NCBI RefSeq assembly: GCF_015291625.1
Contig: NZ_CP030047.1
Span: 806,001-870,000 of the forward strand
Origin: Bradyrhizobium sp. CCBAU 53421
GTDB taxonomy: Bacteria; Pseudomonadota; Alphaproteobacteria; Rhizobiales; Xanthobacteraceae
DNA: 64,000 bases
Direction of reading: 5' to 3'
In this document: piece by piece, positions 59,829-64,000 of the stretch
How the letters are laid out: the number at the start of each line of letters is the position of its first letter
Position numbering within the stretch: the first letter of the stretch is position 1
The notes under the pieces: generated by a model
The model's input: the letters and a program-made list of their open reading frames with translations, nothing else
Databases searched by the model: none
Told to the model about the DNA's origin: nothing
Program-made: the position numbers and the translations under genes

Positions 59829-60221
59829 ATGTCATCGTCGGTGTCGGTTGGTGCCCTGGTGGGATGGATGCTGCTCCTCACCGCAAAGCACATCATCGCT
59901 GACTTCATGCTGCAGAACGCCTGGATGGCGATCGGCAAGGACCAGAAGACCGGCTGGGCGCTGCCGCTGCTCGCGCACTGCCTTGTCCATCTGGCGGTCG
60001 CGCTGGCGCTGATCCTGGTGGTGGCGCCGCGCTTCTGGTACGTCGCCTTCATCGACTTCGTGATCCACATTATCGTCGATCGCTGCAAGGGGATCTGCGC
60101 CTCGCATTTCGGCGTGACGCTGGAGTCCGGCCATCCCTGGTTCTGGACCCTGATCGGGGTCGACCAGGCGCTGCACCACCTCACCGGATTCGCGCTGTCG
60201 ATCTACATGGCCGCGAACTGA
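59829..60221 (+). CDS. DUF3307 family integral membrane protein
   Basis: 130 residues. LLLTAKHIIADFMLQNAWMAIGKDQKTGWALPLLAHCLVHLAVALALILVV is the DUF3307 start (an 'H..aDf.lQ' helix), then FWYVAFIDFVIHIIVDRCKG with the conserved H..D. It ends in a third helix with DQALHHLTGFALSIYMAAN. Three or four transmembrane segments with conserved histidines that could bind a metal; function unknown. ATG at 59829; an upstream TTG at 59814 with AAGGGCG is possible. Confidence 0.88.
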   Translation: MSSSVSVGALVGWMLLLTAKHIIADFMLQNAWMAIGKDQKTGWALPLLAHCLVHLAVALALILVVAPRFWYVAFIDFVIHIIVDRCKGICASHFGVTLESGHPWFWTLIGVDQALHHLTGFALSIYMAAN

Positions 60222-60422
60222 GCCGCCGGCCTCTGCCGCTTCCCACATCCCGGACCGTGACCCGGCCGCTGGACCTGCTTCCGTCCCGATGGAATCGGAT
60301 CTGGCGGCGCGCGGATGTGATTCGCGTGCAACGGGCAAGGGGCCCCGGAGGCGACCGGAGGCCGTGGTTAACCTTTCGTTAGAGGATTGCGCGGCATCTT
60401 CCCGATCGAGGGGGATTTGCAA

Positions 60423-60830
60423 ATGTTTTCAAGCCGCGACGCCTTCGAGAACGATGCCTGCCCAGTTGCGGACGACCTGCTCGGCCAGATGTACCGCGCC
60501 AATCCGAACGGGCTTTCGCTGCTGGTTGCCAATGTCGCGCCTGACGTCAGGGCGATGCTCGCGCTGTTCTGCTATCGCCGCAGCCATCTGCATGCACTCG
60601 CACTCGCGATTGCGTCGAGCTGCAGCGAGTGGGAGCTGGCCAATTGCGGCGGCCGTGTCGGGTCGACGCTCTACGCGCTGTCGCGTGAGCCGGCCCGTGC
60701 TGCGACCGTGTCGCATGGCGGCCGCAAGCCGATCACGCTGTCGACCAAGCCGCTGTCGAGCTTCGCGCCCGTTGTCGACGACGAACTCGACGATGAGGAC
60801 GTCAACGAGACGGTGACTGTGACGGCTTGA
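60423..60830 (+). CDS. Conserved hypothetical protein
   Basis: 135 residues from the ATG at 60423, which follows CGAGGGGGATTTGCAA; an ATG at 60387 is in frame. MYRANPNGLSLLVANVAPDVRAMLALFCYRRSHLHALALAIASSCSEWELANCGGRVGSTLYALSRE is a helical core with three cysteines, and the tail is acidic (VVDDELDDEDVNETVTVTA). No recognised family. It ends at the start of a family D repeat. Confidence 0.75.
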   Translation: MFSSRDAFENDACPVADDLLGQMYRANPNGLSLLVANVAPDVRAMLALFCYRRSHLHALALAIASSCSEWELANCGGRVGSTLYALSREPARAATVSHGGRKPITLSTKPLSSFAPVVDDELDDEDVNETVTVTA

Positions 60831-60906
60831 GCATGATCTGGAAAAGTGGAAACCGGTTTTCCCTCGCGACAAACGCGGAACGCGTTTGCGCGGAGATCAT
60901 GCGCAA
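60831..60906. repeat. Dispersed palindromic repeat, family D
   Basis: GCATGATCTGGAAAAGTGG at the left and GGAGATCATGCGC at the right, with AACCGGTTTTCC and AACGCGGAACGCGTT palindromes inside. It is the longer form of 16351-16396. Of the type widely scattered in Bradyrhizobium genomes. Confidence 0.88.
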
Positions 60907-60921
60907 ATAATACAGCCGTGC

Positions 60922-61257
60922 TCAATCCGGCTGCGCGCTCGGGATGAGCGGCAGCCCGTGCCGGCGCCGCGCCATCGCGCATTCGGCGTCGCCCGGCAGA
61001 CAGGTGCGGCACACCTCCGGCCGCACCGCATAGACCTCGCAGCGCGTTGCTTCTCCGATCTTGCCTGACAGCGCCGAGCAGCGGTCGCCCTCGCAGCGCA
61101 TCCCCGACTGCCGCGCATTGACGAATTGCAGCGGGATCAGATCGAGCTGCGCATCGTCTTCCACGGTGAAGCGCGGCCAGTTCTCCGAATAGCTGCAGCA
61201 GGCGCCGCAGGACAGGCAGGGGCTCGCGTCTGCCGTGTCGATCGCGTTGTCGGCCAT
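60922..61257 (-). CDS. YkgJ family cysteine cluster protein
   Basis: 111 residues with CLSCGACCSYS at the N-terminus, then RCEGDRCSALSGKIGEATRCEVYAVRPEVCRTCLPG: the zinc/iron-binding cysteine cluster of the YkgJ family (C..C...CC, then C......C..Y..RP..CR). Members are small metal-binding proteins of uncertain role. The start (ATG at 61257) shares a base with the stop of the upstream regulator, so translation is coupled. Confidence 0.9.
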   Translation of the reverse strand: MADNAIDTADASPCLSCGACCSYSENWPRFTVEDDAQLDLIPLQFVNARQSGMRCEGDRCSALSGKIGEATRCEVYAVRPEVCRTCLPGDAECAMARRRHGLPLIPSAQPD

Positions 61258-61955
61258 CAGGTGTCCCTCGGCGCTTCCCACACCAGGCTGCGCCGCCAGC
61301 GCGCCCTGAGCAGGTCGCGTCGCTCCGGATACTTCTCGTCGTGATAGACAGCCGTGACCACGCGGTCGGTGCGGAAGCTGCGGAAATCCTTGCGCAGCTC
61401 GCACCAGGCGGCGAGCAGCCGCACCGCCTCGTGATAGCCGACCGCGATCGGCCAGATCGTGCGTTCGCTATCGCGGCCGTGCTCGTCGCGATAGTTGAGC
61501 GTGATCTTCTTGCCCTCGTGGATCTGGCTGCGGGTCCTGACCATGTCGATACGGTCCGGCTCCCGGTTCCAGGCGGAGCGGGCGCGGCTTGCCGGCTCCA
61601 GCACGAACGGCCGTAGCCGGTCAGGCACGGTCTCGGCGATCTTGGCCATCAGGTCCTCGGCCGCGCGCGCCAGCGCCGGATCGGCGTGGCCGACCACCCA
61701 TTGCGCGCCGAGCACGCAAGCCTCGATCTCGTCGGGTGTCAGCATCAACGGCGGCAGGTCGAAACCCTTCTCCAGGATGTAACCCATGCCGGCCTCGCCG
61801 CGGATCGGCACCCGCTGCTCGATCAGGCTGGCGATGTCGCGATAGATCGTCCGCTTCGATGTCTCGAGTTCGGCTGCGATCGCATCCGCGGTCAAAGGCT
61901 TACGGGTGCGGCGGAGCACCTGGATGATCTGAAACAGCCGGTCGGCGCGTCTCAT
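61257..61955 (-). CDS. YafY-type WYL-domain transcriptional regulator
   Basis: 232 residues. HTH MRRADRLFQIIQVLRRTRKPLTADAIAAELETSKRTIYRDIASLIEQRVPIRGE, then a short WYL domain (ITLNYRDEHGRDSERTIWPIAVGYHEAVRLLAAWCELRKDFRSFRTDRV). It lacks the C-terminal WCX extension of the paralog at 48961. Two nearly identical 24-base operators stand upstream (62068 and 62365), the second in front of the GST gene. That mirrors the layout at 49-51 kb. The start is the ATG at 61955. Confidence 0.92.
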   Translation of the reverse strand: MRRADRLFQIIQVLRRTRKPLTADAIAAELETSKRTIYRDIASLIEQRVPIRGEAGMGYILEKGFDLPPLMLTPDEIEACVLGAQWVVGHADPALARAAEDLMAKIAETVPDRLRPFVLEPASRARSAWNREPDRIDMVRTRSQIHEGKKITLNYRDEHGRDSERTIWPIAVGYHEAVRLLAAWCELRKDFRSFRTDRVVTAVYHDEKYPERRDLLRARWRRSLVWEAPRDT

Positions 61956-62067
61956 GGCAATTCTCTTGGTCGTTCTCTTCTCGGGCGTCTTGACGAGTGT
62001 CTTACAAGCGTCTCGGCAGCTCTCTTGGTCACTCGGCGCGTCGCCTTTTCGCTGCCCCTTGTCACTG

Positions 62068-62091
62068 CTGCTGACAGCATGTTGGCAGCAG
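62068..62091. promoter_or_regulatory. Palindromic operator copy 1 of the second WYL module
   Basis: CTGCTGACA-GCATGT-TGGCAGCAG: 10 of 12 base pairs symmetric about CAT|GTT. It matches the site at 62365 in 22 of 24 positions. It lies between the regulator and the small gene at 62138. Confidence 0.75.
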
Positions 62092-62137
62092 GTGGGGGCT
62101 ATATCAGGACAACACCTCAAGTGAAGGGAATTTGTCC

Positions 62138-62371
62138 ATGACGAATCTTGATGAACTCGGTTTCAGGCAAGCGCACAGCTTCGCGCTGGAACAAATGGTC
62201 ACGGTCTACTCCACCTCCGGCGATCTGCGCTGGGCCCTGGTCGCGCTGGTCGCACAGTCCATCAGCGCAGCCTGGTCCTACGGGCGGGCACGGCTGGTCA
62301 AGCGGGTTCGCGAGGCGGTTCGCCGCCTCGCACCCGCAGGCCCGCTCGGCAGTGAATGCCACTACTGCTGA
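62138..62371 (+). CDS. Small hypothetical protein, possible membrane-associated
   Basis: 77 residues. Middle hydrophobic segment LRWALVALVAQSISAAWSYG followed by a basic helix RARLVKRVREAVRRLAP; the end (ECHYC) has a Cys-x-x-Cys. AAGGGAATTTGTCC precedes the ATG. The gene lies between the two operators, and the second overlaps its last codons, so it may be only a leader that happens to be open. No family recognised. Confidence 0.55.
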   Translation: MTNLDELGFRQAHSFALEQMVTVYSTSGDLRWALVALVAQSISAAWSYGRARLVKRVREAVRRLAPAGPLGSECHYC

Positions 62372-62388
62372 CACCATGCTGGCAGCAG
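62365..62388. promoter_or_regulatory. Palindromic operator copy 2, in front of the GST gene
   Basis: CTGCTGACA-CCATGC-TGGCAGCAG: perfect at 11 of 12 pairs counting the central CATG. It begins 71 bases before the GST ATG. Same motif as 62068. Confidence 0.8.
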
Positions 62389-62435
62389 GGGACAGCTAGC
62401 TTCAATTCACGACCACAGGCGATCGGGAGCTTCAT

Positions 62436-63164
62436 ATGATTACGCTTTTTGGCTTTGGCACGGGCTTCGGCTTGCCGGAAATCAGCCCTTTCGTGACCAA
62501 GACCGAGGTCCAGCTCAAGATGGCCGGGCTCGCCTACGCCAAGGAAAAGGCAATGCCGCCGGCCTCGCCCAAGGGGCAGCTGCCGTTCATTTCCGATGAC
62601 GGCGAGATGATCGCCGATTCGACCTTCATCCGCGCCCATATCGAGGGCAAATACGGTTTCGATTTCGATGCGCCGCTGAGCCTGCAGGCACGCGCGCAGG
62701 CCTGGGCCTTCGAGCGCATGATCGAGCATCACGTCTACTGGGCGCTGGTCGGCGCGCGCTGGGTCGACGACACCAATTTCGCCAAGGGGCCCGCGCATTT
62801 CTTCGACGGCGCGCCCGATCATCTGCGCGACAAGATGCGCGAGGACGCCCAGTTCCGCGTCGCCGAGAACTATCTGTTGAGCGGGCTTGGCCGTCATGGC
62901 CCGGATGAGGATGTCGATCTCGCGCTCCGCTCGCTGTTTGCGCTGTCGGTGCAGCTCGGCGACAAACCCTATCTGATGGGCAACGCCCCGTGCGGCACCG
63001 ACGCCACCGCGTTCGGCGCGCTGGCGGGCATCCTGACCCCGTTCTTCGATTCGCCGCTGCGTGAGCGCACCGAGAAGTTCGATAATCTCACCGCCTATGT
63101 CGGCCGGATGATGCAGCAGTACTATCCGGAGTTCGCCTGGGCGCCGCTGCAACAGGCGGCCTAA
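62436..63164 (+). CDS. Glutathione S-transferase-like protein (metaxin/Tom37-type thioredoxin fold)
   Basis: 242 residues. ITLFGFGTGFGLPEISPFVTKTEVQLKMAGLAYAKEKAMPPASPKGQLPFISDDGEMIADSTFIRAHIEGKYG is the variant thioredoxin-like half (KGQLPFI, then 'DS..I..Y/HIE'), as in Failed-axon-connections/metaxin-type GSTs. The C-terminal helical half follows, with DKPYLMGNAPCGTDATAFGALAG. It is probably regulated by the WYL protein at 61257 through the operator at 62365. Substrate unknown. Its end overlaps the convergent gene by four bases. Confidence 0.88.
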   Translation: MITLFGFGTGFGLPEISPFVTKTEVQLKMAGLAYAKEKAMPPASPKGQLPFISDDGEMIADSTFIRAHIEGKYGFDFDAPLSLQARAQAWAFERMIEHHVYWALVGARWVDDTNFAKGPAHFFDGAPDHLRDKMREDAQFRVAENYLLSGLGRHGPDEDVDLALRSLFALSVQLGDKPYLMGNAPCGTDATAFGALAGILTPFFDSPLRERTEKFDNLTAYVGRMMQQYYPEFAWAPLQQAA

Positions 63165-63796
63165 CCGGCGGTGGCAGGAGTGGGCTCGCCCTTCAATGCG
63201 GCGAGCTCGGCCTCGAGCTCGGCGATGCGCTGGTCGCGTGAGGCGAGCGCGGTCGCCACATCGGCCGCGTCGAATTTCTGCGGAATGTGTTGCGGGCAGT
63301 TGGTGTCCCACGCCGCGACCTTGAACAGGATCACCTGTTCGGGCCGCGCGCGATAGCCCTGCGGCATCAGCGAACGCGTCAGCGCCGGATCGTCTTCCAC
63401 CACCCGCGCCTCGCCCCAGATCTTCACCCGCTGCCGGTACGCATAATTCATCACGAAGATATAAGCCTTCGGGTTCTCCGAGAGATTGCCCTGGGTAATG
63501 AACTGCCGGTTGCCGCTGTAATCGGCGAACGCGATGGTGTGCTTGTCGAGCACCTTGATGAAGCCCTTTGGCCCGCCGCGATGCTGGATGTAGGGCTGGC
63601 CGGCGGCCGAGGCGGTGGCGAGATAGAAGCTGTTGGTGTTGGCGAGGAAGGCGGCGAGATTCTCGTCGACCTCGGTCTGCCAGCCGCCATGGGCCTCGAC
63701 CTCGGCATAGGTTGCGCGCGAGCCCTTGCGGGTCTGGATTTCCTTCACCGCCGGAGTGAACCCGACATCGCTCGAATAGCTGCCAGCGTCTGACAT
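63161..63796 (-). CDS. Pyridoxamine 5'-phosphate oxidase-like FMN-binding protein
   Basis: 211 residues from the ATG at 63796. SFYLATASAAGQPYIQHRGGPKGFIKVLDKHTIAFADYSGNRQFITQGNL is the split-barrel FMN-binding core of the PNPOx-like superfamily, then VKIWGEARVVED. The C-terminus (ASRDQRIAELEAELAALKG) is a short coiled coil. Related proteins reduce or oxidise small molecules with FMN or F420. It is divergent from a LysR gene; a shared inverted repeat is between them. Confidence 0.9.
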   Translation of the reverse strand: MSDAGSYSSDVGFTPAVKEIQTRKGSRATYAEVEAHGGWQTEVDENLAAFLANTNSFYLATASAAGQPYIQHRGGPKGFIKVLDKHTIAFADYSGNRQFITQGNLSENPKAYIFVMNYAYRQRVKIWGEARVVEDDPALTRSLMPQGYRARPEQVILFKVAAWDTNCPQHIPQKFDAADVATALASRDQRIAELEAELAALKGEPTPATAG

Positions 63797-63878
63797 CTGA
63801 GTCTCCCGCCAGGGGCGACAAGGGCCGTCCTTCGTGTCGTAAGATGGATATTTCCGGATCGTAAGCAATCTGGTGGAT

Positions 63879-63914
63879 TGACACTTCACTGTTGCCGATT
63901 ATGCAATAGTGTCA
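63879..63914. promoter_or_regulatory. Inverted repeat between LysR and PNPOx genes
   Basis: TGACACT (63879) and AGTGTCA (63908) with 22 bases between; the right arm reaches into the LysR start codon. A weak sigma-70 element (TTGACA at 63878, TATGCA) overlaps the left arm. Likely LysR binding and autoregulation. Confidence 0.45.
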
Positions 63915-64000
63915 TGGACCGGATCGACGCCATGCAGGCCTTCGTCGCGGTGGCGGACCTCGAAGGGTTTGCCCCCGCCGCCCGCAAGCTCGGCCTGTCG
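63914..64000 (+). CDS. LysR-family regulator, 5' part only
   Basis: First 29 codons before the window ends: MDRIDAMQAFVAVADLEGFAPAARKLGLS, the N-terminal half of a LysR HTH ('M..F..VA..gSF..AA..L..S'). The rest is beyond base 64000. It is divergent from the PNPOx-like gene, which is its likely target. Confidence 0.88.
   Translation, partial: MDRIDAMQAFVAVADLEGFAPAARKLGLS

Noticed and set aside
59614-60012. Alternative plus-strand frame across the DUF3307 gene start
   Set aside because: It is Arg/Cys/Ser-rich without hydrophobic periodicity and overlaps the clear membrane protein.

Overview
The window looks like chromosome of an alphaproteobacterium of the Bradyrhizobium type. The base composition is GC-rich and the genes are densely packed with many four-base ATGA overlaps. 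Other pointers are an MbfA-type iron exporter behind a textbook Irr operator, EcfG-type general-stress promoters (GGAAC-N16-CGTT), a MlotiK1-like cyclic-nucleotide-gated potassium channel, and many dispersed palindromic intergenic repeats of the kind scattered through bradyrhizobial genomes. I would not go below genus. I see no rRNA, tRNA, phage, insertion sequence or CRISPR.

Layout. 1-8.2 kb: two divergent extracytoplasmic binding-protein genes, each preceded by a sigma-54-type -24/-12 element. The rightward one heads a Dpp/Opp-type ABC operon (two permeases, two ATPases) that also encodes an amidase and a small GatC/AtzG-like protein, which suggests uptake and hydrolysis of an amide-type nitrogen compound. 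8.2-14 kb: a LysR regulator, a TesB-like thioesterase, a type I secretion ABC/membrane-fusion pair and a CinA-type amidohydrolase. 14-17.4 kb: two paralogous metal-dependent amidohydrolases, a Rieske protein with an unusual insertion, and a methyltransferase. 17.6-22.8 kb: a tricarballylate/citrate module (tcuB, tcuA, tcuC) with a LysR regulator upstream. 22.9-30.9 kb: small stress or housekeeping genes, an enoyl-CoA hydratase-like protein, an SDR that lacks its catalytic Tyr, an acyl-CoA dehydrogenase, a zinc alcohol dehydrogenase and a second amidase.

31-35.7 kb: mbfA with a beta-barrel-like partner, an EcfG-driven gene of unknown function, a histidine-rich exported protein and an epoxide hydrolase-like enzyme. 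36.4-48.5 kb: a catabolic cluster (two acyl-CoA synthetases, one of feruloyl-CoA synthase type; thiolase; TetR; SDR; enoyl-CoA hydratase-like protein; three acyl-CoA dehydrogenases, two of them tandem paralogs; nitroreductase), probably beta-oxidative breakdown of an aromatic or other unusual acid. 48.6-51.1 kb: a WYL regulator and glutathione S-transferase pair around a perfect palindrome.

51.3-57.8 kb: a cyclic-nucleotide-related region. It holds a CNBD potassium channel, a divergent membrane-anchored CNBD protein of Popeye-like layout translationally coupled to a detached DUF6537 domain, several small proteins with EcfG-like promoters, a PRC-barrel protein and a Crp/Fnr regulator. 58-64 kb: a TAXI-type binding protein with a cytoplasmic tail, small membrane proteins, a YkgJ zinc-cluster protein, a second WYL/GST module with two nearly identical operators, a pyridoxamine-phosphate-oxidase-like protein and the start of a LysR gene.

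The points most worth following up are the paired sigma-54 promoters on the amide-uptake operon, the CNBD/DUF6537 pair facing the channel, the EcfG promoters on unknown genes, and the two WYL/GST switches. All functional assignments come from reading motifs in the translated sequence; no database search was run.
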